29,111 nt of DNA from an uncultured Oscillospiraceae bacterium (GTDB lineage: Bacteria; Bacillota; Clostridia; Oscillospirales; Oscillospiraceae), in contig CAJUOA010000031.1 in the NCBI GenBank assembly GCA_910587785.1, positions 1-29,111 of the forward strand. Reading direction: 5' to 3'. The translations under genes and the position numbers were made by a program. The notes below the pieces were generated by a model. It saw only the letters and a list, made by a program, of their open reading frames with translations. It did not search any database and was not told the origin of the DNA. This document shows, piece by piece, positions 1 to 7,973 of this stretch. Position 1 is the stretch's first letter; every line of letters begins with the position of its first letter.

Positions 1-47
1 GGCGAGGAGCCCCGGGCCTTCGTCGGAGATGGCATTTATTCGGAAGA

Positions 48-80
48 AACAAAAAGAGGCCCGGGGCAAAGCCCCGGACC
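48..80 (-). terminator. Intrinsic terminator of the NifU-like/GGGtGRT operon
   Basis: Read on the minus strand, a GC-rich stem of about 10 bp (CCGGGGC with TTT loop and GCCCCGG at its core, 58-80) is followed by a T-rich stretch (TCTTTTTGTTT). It starts about 12 bases past the GGGtGRT stop codon. Bases 1-47 beyond it show no gene. Confidence 0.8.
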
Positions 81-92
81 TTAAAGAACGTT

Positions 93-1091
93 TTACTTCA
101 AGCTCTCTGCCACGGCGACGGCCACCGCCACAGTAGCCCCCACCATGGGGTTATTACCCATGCCCAGGAAGCCCATCATCTCCACATGGGCCGGCACAGA
201 ACTGGACCCGGCAAACTGCGCATCAGAGTGCATCCGCCCCATAGTGTCGGTCATGCCGTAGGAAGCAGGACCCGCCGCCATATTATCCGGATGCAGCGTG
301 CGGCCCGTGCCGCCGCCGGAAGCCACGGAGAAGTACTTCTTTCCCTGCTCCACACACTCCTTCTTATAGGTGCCCGCCACCGGATGCTGGAACCGGGTGG
401 GGTTGGTGGAATTGCCCGTGATGGACACATCCACACCCTCCAGGTGCATGATGGCCACGCCCTCGCGGACATCGTCCGCGCCGTAGCACCGCACATCCGC
501 CCGCTCACTCTCACTGTAACGGATCTCCTTGACCACATTCACCTTGCCCGTGGCATAGTCAAACTGCGTCTGAACATAGGTGAAGCCGTTGATACGGCTG
601 ATGATCTGAGCGGCGTCCTTGCCCAGGCCGTTGAGGATAACCCGCAGAGGCTCCTTCCGGGCCTTGTTGGCGTTCTTGACAATGCCAATGGCCCCCTCAG
701 CGGCGGCAAAGGACTCGTGGCCCGCCAGGAACGCGAAGCACTTGGAATCGTCACTCAGGAGCATAGCCCCCAAATTGCCGTGGCCCAGACCTACCTTGCG
801 GTCGTCAGCCACAGAACCGTCGATGCAGAACGCCTGGAGGCCCTCGCCGATGGCCTTGGCGGCCTCAGCGGCGCTGGAGACGTTTTTCTTGATAGCGATC
901 GCCGCGCCCACCACATAGGCCCAGCAGGCGTTCTCAAAGCAGATGGGCTGGATGCCCTTGACGATCTCATAGGGGTCAAACCCCTTGGCCTGGCAGATTT
1001 CCCGGCACTCCTCGACACTCTTGATGCCGTACTGAGCGAGGACGCCGTTGATCTTGTCAATTCTTCTCTCGTAGCTTTCAAACAGAGCCAT
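93..1091 (-). CDS. GGGtGRT family protein (function unknown)
   Basis: This 332-aa protein carries the family's name motif, GGGTGRT, at residues 259-265, followed by a conserved LHPDNMAAGP stretch and a glycine/alanine/valine-rich C-terminus. No signal peptide or membrane segment is visible, so it is probably cytoplasmic. The family is widespread in anaerobes and has no established biochemical role. It is commonly encoded beside a NifU-like scaffold protein, as here, where the upstream gene ends only 18 bp away. That arrangement suggests a joint role in iron-sulfur or metal-cofactor chemistry, which is inference from context only. The GGAGG-type ribosome binding site lies just upstream of the ATG (TCTTGTCCTCC on the plus strand). 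The gene ends just before a strong terminator, so it is the last gene of a two-gene operon. Confidence 0.9.
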   Translation of the reverse strand: MALFESYERRIDKINGVLAQYGIKSVEECREICQAKGFDPYEIVKGIQPICFENACWAYVVGAAIAIKKNVSSAAEAAKAIGEGLQAFCIDGSVADDRKVGLGHGNLGAMLLSDDSKCFAFLAGHESFAAAEGAIGIVKNANKARKEPLRVILNGLGKDAAQIISRINGFTYVQTQFDYATGKVNVVKEIRYSESERADVRCYGADDVREGVAIMHLEGVDVSITGNSTNPTRFQHPVAGTYKKECVEQGKKYFSVASGGGTGRTLHPDNMAAGPASYGMTDTMGRMHSDAQFAGSSSVPAHVEMMGFLGMGNNPMVGATVAVAVAVAESLK

Positions 1092-1109
1092 AATTCTTGT
1101 CCTCCTCTC

Positions 1110-1802
1110 TTACTCGTGCCGGGGGTCGATATACTTGACCGCCGCGTCAAACTGACCGTAGTGCCCCTTGGCCTTCTCCAGGGCAGTGTTGGCGTCGTCA
1201 CCCTTCTTGATGAAGTCCATCATCTTGCCCAGGTTCACGAACTCATAGCCGATGACCTCATCGTCCTTGTTCAGAGCCATACGGGTGCAGTAGCCCTCCG
1301 CCATCTCCAGATAGCGGGGCCCCTTGGACGCGGTGGCAAACATGGTGCCCACCTGACTGCGCAGACCCTTGCCCAGATCCTCCAGGGAAGCGCCCACAGC
1401 CAGTCCCCCCTCGGAGAACGCGGACTGGGTGCGGCCATAGACAATCTGGAGGAACAGCTCCCGCATGGCGGTATTGATGGCGTCGCACACCAGGTCGGTA
1501 TTCAGCGCCTCCAAAATGGTCTTGCCAATGAGGATCTCGCTGGCCATGGCGGCGGAGTGGGTCATGCCGGAGCACCCCAGAGTCTCCACCAGCGCCTCCT
1601 GGATGACGCCCTCCTTGACATTGAGGGTCAGCTTGCACGCGCCCTGCTGGGGAGCGCACCAGCCCACGCCGTGGGTGAAGCCGCTGATGTCCTTGATCTC
1701 CTTGGCCTGGACCCACTTGCCCTCCTCGGGGATGGGAGCAGGACCATGGTACGCGCCCTTGGCGACAGGGCACATGTGCTGGACTTCGGTAGAATAGATC
1801 AT
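1110..1802 (-). CDS. NifU-like iron-sulfur cluster assembly scaffold protein
   Basis: This 230-aa protein resembles the NifU/IscU N-terminal scaffold fold. Cysteines that could bind a cluster sit in MCPVAKG (residues 10-16), GWCAPQQGAC and TLGCSGMTHSA. At 230 aa it is longer than a classical IscU (about 130 aa), which matches the version paired with GGGtGRT proteins in Clostridia. It is first in its operon: a purine-rich AAGGAAAGGAAG site precedes the ATG, and a consensus promoter lies about 110 bp upstream. The GGGtGRT gene follows after 18 bp. The scaffold assignment rests on the family. Whether this member assembles clusters or serves a dedicated client is unknown. Confidence 0.85.
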   Translation of the reverse strand: MIYSTEVQHMCPVAKGAYHGPAPIPEEGKWVQAKEIKDISGFTHGVGWCAPQQGACKLTLNVKEGVIQEALVETLGCSGMTHSAAMASEILIGKTILEALNTDLVCDAINTAMRELFLQIVYGRTQSAFSEGGLAVGASLEDLGKGLRSQVGTMFATASKGPRYLEMAEGYCTRMALNKDDEVIGYEFVNLGKMMDFIKKGDDANTALEKAKGHYGQFDAAVKYIDPRHE

Positions 1803-1827
1803 GGCGAATCTTCCTTTCCTTTATTTT

Positions 1828-1855
1828 CAAGTCGAGAATTTCTTGCAAGTCTCGA
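1828..1855 (-). promoter_or_regulatory. Repeats in the 5' leader of the NifU-like operon
   Basis: The leader of about 108 nt contains the inverted pair TCGAGA (1832-1837) and TCTCGA (1850-1855) around an 8-bp palindrome CTTGCAAG (1842-1849), plus a direct repeat CAAGTC (1828-1833, 1846-1851). It could be an operator or an RNA hairpin. No known regulator motif was recognised. Confidence 0.35.
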
Positions 1856-1917
1856 AAGAATGCGAACAAAACCTCCGCTTGTCCCGGCTCGGGAACACTC
1901 CCAAGCTTACAGAGTAA

Positions 1918-1946
1918 ATTATAAGAAAAAACCGCCCCCTTGTCAA
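1918..1946 (-). promoter_or_regulatory. Consensus sigma-A promoter for the NifU-like/GGGtGRT operon
   Basis: On the minus strand TTGACA (1946-1941) and TATAAT (1923-1918) are separated by exactly 17 bp, a perfect match to the vegetative consensus. Transcription should start near 1911. Between here and the DegV terminator (about 1950-2126) I see no gene. Confidence 0.9.
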
Positions 1947-2126
1947 GGCGGCGGTTCTGGAAATTGTGCCGGAATCCGGTCGGTTTTGGACGGATCGTTT
2001 GCGTGGGCTGTACAAAAAGGCGCGGTTCCCCCGGTATGAGGGTACCCCGCAATCGGGGGAATGACAAGGAAGCGGTCTCGTGGTAAAATATTTGCAGAAG
2101 ATCCTGCGTAGGGCGGGAGATCGACG

Positions 2127-2159
2127 AAAAAAGCGGGGAACGGACTGACCATTCCCCGC
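2127..2159 (-). terminator. Intrinsic terminator of the GNAT-pyrG-degV operon
   Basis: On the minus strand GCGGGGAA (2159-2152) pairs with TTCCCCGC (2140-2133) and is followed by TTTTTT (2132-2127). It lies 10 bp past the DegV stop codon and isolates this operon from the strong downstream promoter. Confidence 0.9.
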
Positions 2160-2168
2160 AATTCTGCG

Positions 2169-3038
2169 TTATTTATGCTTCCCCACAAAAAACAGGGCGA
2201 TGACCCCCGCGCCGGTATGGTTCCCGATGACGGGCCCCACGTGGTTATAGACCATCCGCTGGACGGGGTATTTTGCCTTGATGGCGCGGCCCAGCTCCTC
2301 GGCCTCGTCCAGGCAGTCGCCGTGGCTGATGAACACCAGGGAGGGGTCCTCCACCAGCTCCTCCATCCGCTCCAGCAGAGCCTGGATGGACGCCCTGCGC
2401 CCCCGGACCTTGTCCATGGGGATCAGCCGCCCCTCGTTATCCACATGGAGCACCGGCTTCATTTGCAGCATCGTCCCAAAGAGAGCCGCCGCCGCGGACA
2501 CCCGCCCGCCCCGCTTGAGGTGCCCCAGGTCGTCCACCGTGAACCAGTGGTCCAGATGGTCCCGGCGCTCCTCCACAAAGCGGGCCGTGTCCTCCAGAGG
2601 CCGCCCCCGGCGCTGTTCCTGGACCGCCAGATACACCAGAAGCCCCTGCCCCAGGGAGGCGGCCCGGCTGTCCACCACCCGGACGGTGGTCCCGGGGTGG
2701 GCCTCCTCCACGTCCTTGGCGGCGATGGAGGCGGACTGGTAGGTGGCTGAGAGGGCGGAGGAGAAAGCGATGCAGAGGATATCCTTGCCGGTGGTCTCCA
2801 CCAAACTGCTCATCTTCGCCTGGAACATGCCCACGCTGACAGCGGAGGTGGTGCCCATGACCCCGGCGCGGACCTTGTCATAGAACACATGGGGGTCCAT
2901 GTCCCGGTTGTCAGGGTAGTTGTAATACTCCTTGCCCTCCATGTTGAAGGAGAGGGGCAGGACAGTGATATCCAGCTCCCGGACCAGCGCGTCTGGGAGG
3001 TCGCAGCAGCTGTCGGTCATGATGATATAGTCGCGCAT
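2169..3038 (-). CDS. DegV family fatty-acid-binding protein
   Basis: This 289-aa protein has the usual DegV length. Its N-terminus, IIMTDSCCDLP, is typical of the family, and the TTSAVSVGMF segment corresponds to the conserved threonine/serine region that contacts the lipid carboxylate. DegV proteins (including FakB) bind long-chain fatty acids, and some present them to the FakA kinase for phospholipid synthesis. No fakA is in view, so the specific role here is open. An AAAGGAG site precedes the ATG. The gene starts 17 bp after the pyrG stop and is the last gene of the GNAT-pyrG-degV operon, followed at once by a terminator. The linkage to pyrG probably reflects co-expression of growth-related genes rather than a shared pathway. 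Confidence 0.92.
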   Translation of the reverse strand: MRDYIIMTDSCCDLPDALVRELDITVLPLSFNMEGKEYYNYPDNRDMDPHVFYDKVRAGVMGTTSAVSVGMFQAKMSSLVETTGKDILCIAFSSALSATYQSASIAAKDVEEAHPGTTVRVVDSRAASLGQGLLVYLAVQEQRRGRPLEDTARFVEERRDHLDHWFTVDDLGHLKRGGRVSAAAALFGTMLQMKPVLHVDNEGRLIPMDKVRGRRASIQALLERMEELVEDPSLVFISHGDCLDEAEELGRAIKAKYPVQRMVYNHVGPVIGNHTGAGVIALFFVGKHK

Positions 3039-3055
3039 AGCGGTACTCCTTTATT

Positions 3056-4651
3056 TCACAAAATTTTTGCCGCCGCCACAAACTCCCGGAAGAGGGGGTG
3101 TGCCCGGTTGGGACGGCTCTTGAGCTCCGGATGGAACTGCACCCCTACAAACCAGGGGTGGCCGGGGAGCTCCACGATCTCCACCAGCCGTCCGTCCGGG
3201 GAGAGGCCGGTGAGGCGGAGGCCCGCAGTTTCGAGGGCCTGCCGGTAGGCGTTGTTGAACTCGTAGCGGTGGCGGTGGCGCTCGTCGATGTGAGAAGCGC
3301 CATAGGCTTTGGCGGCGAGGCTCCCCTCCGCGATTTCACAGGGGTAGCTCCCCAGCCGCATGGTGCCGCCCTTGTCGGTGACCCCCACCTGGTCGGGCAG
3401 AAGCGCGATGACCGGGTGTGCGGCGGCGCTGTCCAGCTCGCTGGAGTGGGCGCCGGCAAGCCCCGCGCAGTGCCGGGCAAACTCCACCACCGCCATCTGC
3501 ATCCCCAGGCAGATGCCCAGGAAGGGCACCTGGTGCTCCCGGGCGTAACGGACGGCGCTGATCTTGCCCTCCACGCCCCGGGTGCCGAAGCCGCCGGGGA
3601 CCAGGACCCCCGCACAGCCTGCGAGGAGGTCCGCCGCGTTCTCGCCGGTGACCGTCTCGCTGTCCACCCAGCGGATGCGGACCTTCACCCCATTCTCAAT
3701 GCCCGCGTGGGTCAGGGCCTCCGCCACGGAAAGGTAGGCGTCATGGAGGGCCACATACTTGCCCACCAGGGCGATCTCCACCTCCCCCTCCGGGTGCTTG
3801 GCCCGGTGGACCATGGTGGCCCACTCGGTGAGGTCCGGCATGGGGCAGATGAGCCCCAGCCGCCGCACCACCACCTCCGCAAGCCCCTCCCGCTCCAGCA
3901 TCAGCGGCACCTCGTAGAGGAGATCCGCCGTCAGGTTCGGGATGGCGTGGTCCACGGGGATGTTGCAGAAGAGGGAGATCTTCTCCAGGATATCCCGGGG
4001 CACCGGCGCGTCGGAGCGGCAGAGGATCACGTCCGGCTGGATGCCGATGCTCAAAAGCTCCTTGGCGGAGTGCTGGGTGGGCTTGCTCTTGAGCTCCCCG
4101 GTGCCGGGGATGGCGACGACGAGGGAGACGTGGAGGAACATGACGTTGTGCCGCCCCCGCTCCGCGGCCACCTGCCGGATGGCCTCCAGGAAGGGCTGGC
4201 TCTCGATGTCCCCAACGGTGCCGCCGATCTCCACGATGGCGACGTCCGCCTCCGGCACGTCCAGAGAGTAGATGCGGCGCTTGATCTCCCCGGTGATGTG
4301 GGGGATGGTCTGGACCGTGCCCCCGAGGTAGTCCCCCCGGCGCTCCCGGTTGAGGACGTCCCAGTAAATTTTTCCGGCGGAGACAGAGGAGTTGACATCC
4401 AGATTCTCGTCGATGAAGCGCTCGTAGTGGCCCAGGTCCAGGTCCGTCTCCGCGCCGTCGTCGGTGACGAAGACCTCCCCGTGCTGGTAGGGGCTCATGG
4501 TGCCGGGGTCCACGTTCAGGTAGGGGTCCAGCTTCTGGACCTTCACCCGCAATCCCCTCTGCTTGAGCAGACGGCCCAAAGAGGCGGCAGTGATCCCCTT
4601 GCCCAATCCGGAGACCACGCCGCCTGTCACGAAGATGTATTTCACGAGCAT
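3056..4651 (-). CDS. pyrG: CTP synthase (glutamine-hydrolysing)
   Basis: This 531-aa enzyme makes CTP from UTP, ATP and glutamine. The N-terminal amidoligase domain opens with KYIFVTGGVVSGLGKG, the P-loop signature of PyrG. The C-terminal class I glutamine amidotransferase domain has the nucleophile Cys381 in GICLGMQ and the HPE motif (FHPEL) near the end. The length is typical. I chose the ATG at 4651 because a GGGAGGAGG site lies 7 nt upstream; a GTG two codons later would give a classical 4-nt overlap and remains possible. Either start overlaps the stop codon of the upstream acetyltransferase gene, so the two are translationally coupled. No PyrR-type leader or C-tract attenuator is visible directly upstream. 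Confidence 0.98.
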   Translation of the reverse strand: MLVKYIFVTGGVVSGLGKGITAASLGRLLKQRGLRVKVQKLDPYLNVDPGTMSPYQHGEVFVTDDGAETDLDLGHYERFIDENLDVNSSVSAGKIYWDVLNRERRGDYLGGTVQTIPHITGEIKRRIYSLDVPEADVAIVEIGGTVGDIESQPFLEAIRQVAAERGRHNVMFLHVSLVVAIPGTGELKSKPTQHSAKELLSIGIQPDVILCRSDAPVPRDILEKISLFCNIPVDHAIPNLTADLLYEVPLMLEREGLAEVVVRRLGLICPMPDLTEWATMVHRAKHPEGEVEIALVGKYVALHDAYLSVAEALTHAGIENGVKVRIRWVDSETVTGENAADLLAGCAGVLVPGGFGTRGVEGKISAVRYAREHQVPFLGICLGMQMAVVEFARHCAGLAGAHSSELDSAAAHPVIALLPDQVGVTDKGGTMRLGSYPCEIAEGSLAAKAYGASHIDERHRHRYEFNNAYRQALETAGLRLTGLSPDGRLVEIVELPGHPWFVGVQFHPELKSRPNRAHPLFREFVAAAKIL

Positions 4652-5523
4652 AAGAGTTCCTCCTCCCGTTTGGCCGGGGCATCGGTAAACACAGTTTTTT
4701 CCGCATAGGCGGTCCGGACAGTCTCCCGGAAGCCCAGGCTGTCGTAGAGCCGCCGGGCGGGTTCGTTCCCCACCACGCACCAGAGGCGCACCTCCCGGTG
4801 TCCCCGGGAGAGCAGGTCGTTGACCAGGTATGTCACCAGCCGCCGCCCGATGCCCCGGCCCTGGAGGGCGGGCTTGACCGCCACGCTGGCAATCTCCGGC
4901 GGCTCCAGGTGGACGTAGGCGGCAAGCTCGTCCCCCTCCTGCCACACCAGGCGGTCCGCCGCCGTCTCGGCCCAGCGGCGGCGCTCCTCCCCGCTGGGAG
5001 GCCGGGGCGCGGGGTGGGGGAAGTCCCCCACAGACAGGCGCATCCGGTAGAAGGCGTCGGCGTAGAGGGCGTGGGCCTCGTCATAGTCCCCGTCCCGGTA
5101 CTGCCGCACCGGGACCTCTCCCAGAGAGAGGGGCCCGCCGTCGTAGACCATGCAGGCGGAGCGGAAGGTCCGGCGCCAGCCCAGTTTTTCGGCAAAGGCG
5201 GCGGCCCGCCCGTTTTCTGCGGGCCAGGCGGTGACGATGGTCTCCGCGCCGCCCCGGCGGAGCTCCTCTTCCAGCAGGGAGGCCGCCTCCCTGCCCAGTC
5301 CCCGCCCCCGGAAGGGGGGCAGGAGGTACACATAGAGGAACGCGTTCCGCCCCCTGAGGGTCTGGACAACCCCGGCGGGGGTCCCGTCCAGGAGCAGGGC
5401 GCGGATGCTCGCGTCCCTGGCGGCGAGGTCGTGGAGGAAATCCGCCTCCGCCTCCCGCCGGTCGATCCGGGGCAGGATGGCCGCGGCGGCGGAGGCATCC
5501 GCAAAGGTGAAAGGGGCGTTCAT
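4642..5523 (-). CDS. Tandem GNAT-domain N-acetyltransferase
   Basis: This protein of 293 aa contains two GNAT acetyltransferase modules. The N-terminal module has an acetyl-CoA-binding segment near PPFRGRGLGREAA, and the C-terminal one has the clearer motif A, ALQGRGIGRRLV. The substrate cannot be predicted. The ATG at 5523 is preferred over an in-frame GTG at 5535 because the GGGAGG ribosome binding site abuts the GTG and sits about 11 nt from the ATG. It is the promoter-proximal gene of an operon with pyrG and degV and overlaps the pyrG start by 10 nt. Duplicated GNAT proteins often keep only one active half; the C-terminal half looks more canonical here. Confidence 0.88.
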   Translation of the reverse strand: MNAPFTFADASAAAAILPRIDRREAEADFLHDLAARDASIRALLLDGTPAGVVQTLRGRNAFLYVYLLPPFRGRGLGREAASLLEEELRRGGAETIVTAWPAENGRAAAFAEKLGWRRTFRSACMVYDGGPLSLGEVPVRQYRDGDYDEAHALYADAFYRMRLSVGDFPHPAPRPPSGEERRRWAETAADRLVWQEGDELAAYVHLEPPEIASVAVKPALQGRGIGRRLVTYLVNDLLSRGHREVRLWCVVGNEPARRLYDSLGFRETVRTAYAEKTVFTDAPAKREEELLCS

Positions 5524-5582
5524 CCGGTCTGACACCTCCCTTAAAAAAGGAAGCGGCGGTATCCCGCCAGCTAATTTTCTTA

Positions 5583-5611
5583 ATGCTAATCTTTTTTGGC
5601 GGAAAAGTCAA
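5583..5611 (-). promoter_or_regulatory. Promoter of the GNAT-pyrG-degV operon
   Basis: On the minus strand TTGACT (5611-5606) and TAGCAT (5588-5583) are 17 bp apart, giving a start near 5576. A small hairpin (GGCGG, GATA loop, CCGCC) lies in the short leader. Confidence 0.75.
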
Positions 5612-5672
5612 GAGAAAATGAAAAACACCGGCGTCAAAATCTACAAAAATAACCGAAAAAATTCTCCTCTTT

Positions 5673-5717
5673 TGTTACAAGATTGTGAATCTTTTTTGCC
5701 CCGGTCTGTGGTAAACT
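5673..5717 (+). promoter_or_regulatory. WalR-like direct repeat and extended -10 promoter for the VanW gene
   Basis: TGTTAC (5673-5678), five bases, then TGTGAA (5684-5689) matches the WalR/YycF box TGTWAH-N5-TGTWAH with one mismatch. An extended -10, TGGTAAACT, ends at 5717, and the expected -35 position (about 5689-5694) has no TTGACA-like sequence. This is the pattern of an activator-dependent promoter. A 6-bp inverted repeat AAGATT/AATCTT (5679-5693) overlaps the second half-site. Confidence 0.5.
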
Positions 5718-5812
5718 AGATAGGTATATGCACGGGGCGGGGAAACTTGCCCCTTCTGACAGGATGATGCGGAAAGATGTCGGCTCTTTCCGCCGGAAAA
5801 CAGGAGGTCAAC

Positions 5813-7558
5813 ATGGAGGGAAGACGGGTCGCCCAGGCGGAGGCGGCGAAAATGAAAAAAAGAGGCCGGAGCTGGGGCTGGATCGCCGGGGCCGCCGTGG
5901 CAGGACTGCTGACCGGCGGCATCCTGGGCTTCGGCCTGTACGCCAACGGCTACGAGAGCGTGTTCCCCGGGGTGACCGTCGGGGAGGAGGCCCTGGGGGG
6001 CCTCACCCGGGAGGAGGCGGGCGCTGTCCTCTCGTCGGAGGCGCTTTTGGGGGACAGCGTCACCGTTACCGCGGACGGGGAGACCCTGGGGACCTTCACC
6101 CCCGCCCAACTGGGGGCCTCCATCGACAAGGAGGGCCTGGAGGACGCCGCCTGGTCCGTGGGCCGGGAGGAGGGCGTATCCGGCTGGGTGAAAAACGGCC
6201 TGACCATGGCCAAGGGGATGCTGGGGGCAAAAACCGAGCTGGAGGCCCCGGTGGCCTATGACCAGGACGTCCTGCGCCGGACCGCCGCGTCTCTCGCGGA
6301 GGGCTTCGACCGCGCCCCCCAGGCGGCCAGCTATGAGCTCAGCCGGGAGGGCCTCTACGCCACCAAGGGCGTGGACGGCCGGGCCCTGAATCAGAGCGGC
6401 CTTGCGGAGGCCCTCGCCCAGGGCAGCGCCTCCGGCGCCGTAGAGGCCCCCTGGGACGTGATAGCGGCGGAGAGCCTGGATATGACGGCTCTCGCCGGAC
6501 AGCTGGAGGCCGAGGCCAGCCCCGCCCGCTACGACATCGAGCAGGGCAAGGTGGTGGACGGACAGGTGGGGGTCAAGATCGACCCCGCCGCCGCCTCTTT
6601 CGCCCTGGACGCCGCCGCCCCCGGGGAGCGCATCCAGCTCCCGGCGGAGATCGTCTACCCCGAGATGACCGCCCAGGAGCTGGAGGCCGTCCTCTTCCGG
6701 GACGTGCTCTCCACCACCACCACCAACGTCAGCGGTACCAGCGTCCGCAAGGGCAACGTGAAGCTGGCCGGACAGGCGGTCAACGGCACCGTCCTCAACC
6801 ACGGGGACGTCTTTGACTATAACAAGGTCGTGGGCAAGCGGACCAAGGAGAGGGGCTTCGGCGAGGCGGCCACCTACGTCAACGGCGAGACCGTCAACAC
6901 TGTGGGCGGCGGCATCTGCCAGGTCTCCAGCACCATCTACCTGGCCACCCTCTTGGCCAATCTGGAGATCGTGGAGCGGTACAACCACCGCTTCTACCCC
7001 GGCTACATCACCCTGGGCATGGACGCCACCGTCAGCTGGGGCGGGCCGGAGTTCCGCTTCAAGAACAACACCGGCTACCCCATCCGCATCGACGTCAGCT
7101 ATGCCAACAGCAAGCTCACCGTCACCGTGGTGGGCACCAAGGTCAACGATAACTACGTCAAGATGACCTACGACCTCATCAGCTCCAGCGGCTACGAGAC
7201 CGAGTACGTGGAGACCGAGGACCTGCCCTACGGCACCCAGAAGCAGAAGCAGAACGGCTACAAGGGCTACGACGTGGTGACCTACCGCAACGTCTACGAC
7301 AAGGACGGCAACCTCCTCAGCCACACTCAGGAGGCCCGCAGCAAGTACAGCAACCGCAACCAGATCATGCTGGTGGGCACCGCCGGAGCGCCCTCCACGC
7401 CGGTGGGCGGCGCCGGAGACGGCGGCGGTGCCGGTACCCCCGCGCCGCCTCAGAACGACTCCGGCCTGCCCATCGCTCCCGCCCCCCAAGAGGAACCCAC
7501 CCTTCCTCCGGAGACGGAGATGCCTGCGTGGCTGAACCCGCCCGCCCAGCAGCAGTAA
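5813..7558 (+). CDS. VanW family cell-wall protein with peptidoglycan-binding and G5-like domains
   Basis: This 581-aa protein has a basic N-terminus and one membrane anchor (about residues 21-45), so the bulk should face outward. It continues with PG_binding_4-like repeats (about 75-280), a VanW domain (about 305-435) with the hallmark GGGICQVSST starting at residue 365, a G5-like segment (about 465-505, with VVTYRNVYDKDGNL) and a Pro/Ala/Gly-rich tail. VanW was named from vancomycin resistance clusters but its activity is unknown, and proteins of this layout are common housekeeping envelope proteins in Clostridia, so it should not be read as a resistance gene. The ATG at 5813 is chosen because AGGAGGT sits 4 nt upstream; an in-frame ATG at 5777 lacks such a site. 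It is monocistronic, ending at a strong terminator. Confidence 0.92.
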   Translation: MEGRRVAQAEAAKMKKRGRSWGWIAGAAVAGLLTGGILGFGLYANGYESVFPGVTVGEEALGGLTREEAGAVLSSEALLGDSVTVTADGETLGTFTPAQLGASIDKEGLEDAAWSVGREEGVSGWVKNGLTMAKGMLGAKTELEAPVAYDQDVLRRTAASLAEGFDRAPQAASYELSREGLYATKGVDGRALNQSGLAEALAQGSASGAVEAPWDVIAAESLDMTALAGQLEAEASPARYDIEQGKVVDGQVGVKIDPAAASFALDAAAPGERIQLPAEIVYPEMTAQELEAVLFRDVLSTTTTNVSGTSVRKGNVKLAGQAVNGTVLNHGDVFDYNKVVGKRTKERGFGEAATYVNGETVNTVGGGICQVSSTIYLATLLANLEIVERYNHRFYPGYITLGMDATVSWGGPEFRFKNNTGYPIRIDVSYANSKLTVTVVGTKVNDNYVKMTYDLISSSGYETEYVETEDLPYGTQKQKQNGYKGYDVVTYRNVYDKDGNLLSHTQEARSKYSNRNQIMLVGTAGAPSTPVGGAGDGGGAGTPAPPQNDSGLPIAPAPQEEPTLPPETEMPAWLNPPAQQQ

Positions 7559-7565
7559 CAGCGCA

Positions 7566-7597
7566 AAGGTCCCCTGGTTCTCCAGGGGACCTTTTTT
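7566..7597 (+). terminator. Intrinsic terminator after the VanW gene
   Basis: A perfect 12-bp stem (AAGGTCCCCTGG, TTCT loop, and its complement; 7566-7593) is followed by further Ts to 7597. On the minus strand it is followed by only three Ts, so it may also act weakly on the convergent TauE genes. Confidence 0.93.
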
Positions 7598-7604
7598 GCC
7601 GCCT

Positions 7605-7973
7605 TTACTCCTTTTTCCGGGCGCTCCAGAGCATAGAAGCGCCGCTGTAGAGCAAAAATAGGCCAAAGGGCCTGCGCAGGACCGCCACGTCCACCGCCGC
7701 CGCGATGAGCGCCCCGGCGAGAGACGCCGCCGCGCCGGGGAGGGCCGTCTCCCGGAAGGCGTCCCGGTCCAGGAAGCCGTTTTTCCGGTGGAAGAAGAGC
7801 CCCAGGGCGGCGGTGGGGAGGAAAAAGAGCAGGTTCACCGCCTGGGCCTCCCGGTGGTCCACCCCCAGGAAGAGGGTCATGCACACCAGGAGCAGCGTCC
7901 CGCCGCCCACGCCCCAGGCGGAGAGGACCCCCGTGGCGGCGGCGAAGAGCAGAGGGAGCATCCAGTCTACCAC
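7605..7973 (-). CDS. Half-size sulfite exporter TauE/SafE family protein (second of a pair)
   Basis: This membrane protein of about 122 aa equals one half of a typical TauE/SafE (TSUP) transporter. It has the glycine-rich loop GVGGGTLLL near the N-terminus and about four hydrophobic segments. The start is uncertain: a GTG at 7973 overlaps the stop of the preceding TauE gene by 7 nt and is favoured because it keeps the VVDW N-terminal residues, while an ATG at 7961 also fits. The preceding gene encodes the other half, so the two products probably assemble as a heterodimer equivalent to one full-length transporter. TSUP proteins move sulfur-containing or organic anions; the substrate here is not predictable. 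Confidence 0.82.
   Translation of the reverse strand: MVDWMLPLLFAAATGVLSAWGVGGGTLLLVCMTLFLGVDHREAQAVNLLFFLPTAALGLFFHRKNGFLDRDAFRETALPGAAASLAGALIAAAVDVAVLRRPFGLFLLYSGASMLWSARKKE

Noticed and set aside
186..2039. A 617-codon plus-strand ORF across the NifU-like and GGGtGRT genes
   Set aside because: It is antisense to two well-supported genes, has no ribosome binding site and has the low-complexity composition of a GC-driven shadow.
3098..4708. A 536-codon ORF antisense to pyrG
   Set aside because: Asp/Val/His/Gly-rich composition and full overlap with pyrG show it is a shadow frame.
5813..7558. VanW as evidence of vancomycin resistance
   Set aside because: No vanHAX ligase or dehydrogenase genes are near, and VanW-domain proteins are common housekeeping wall proteins in Clostridia.
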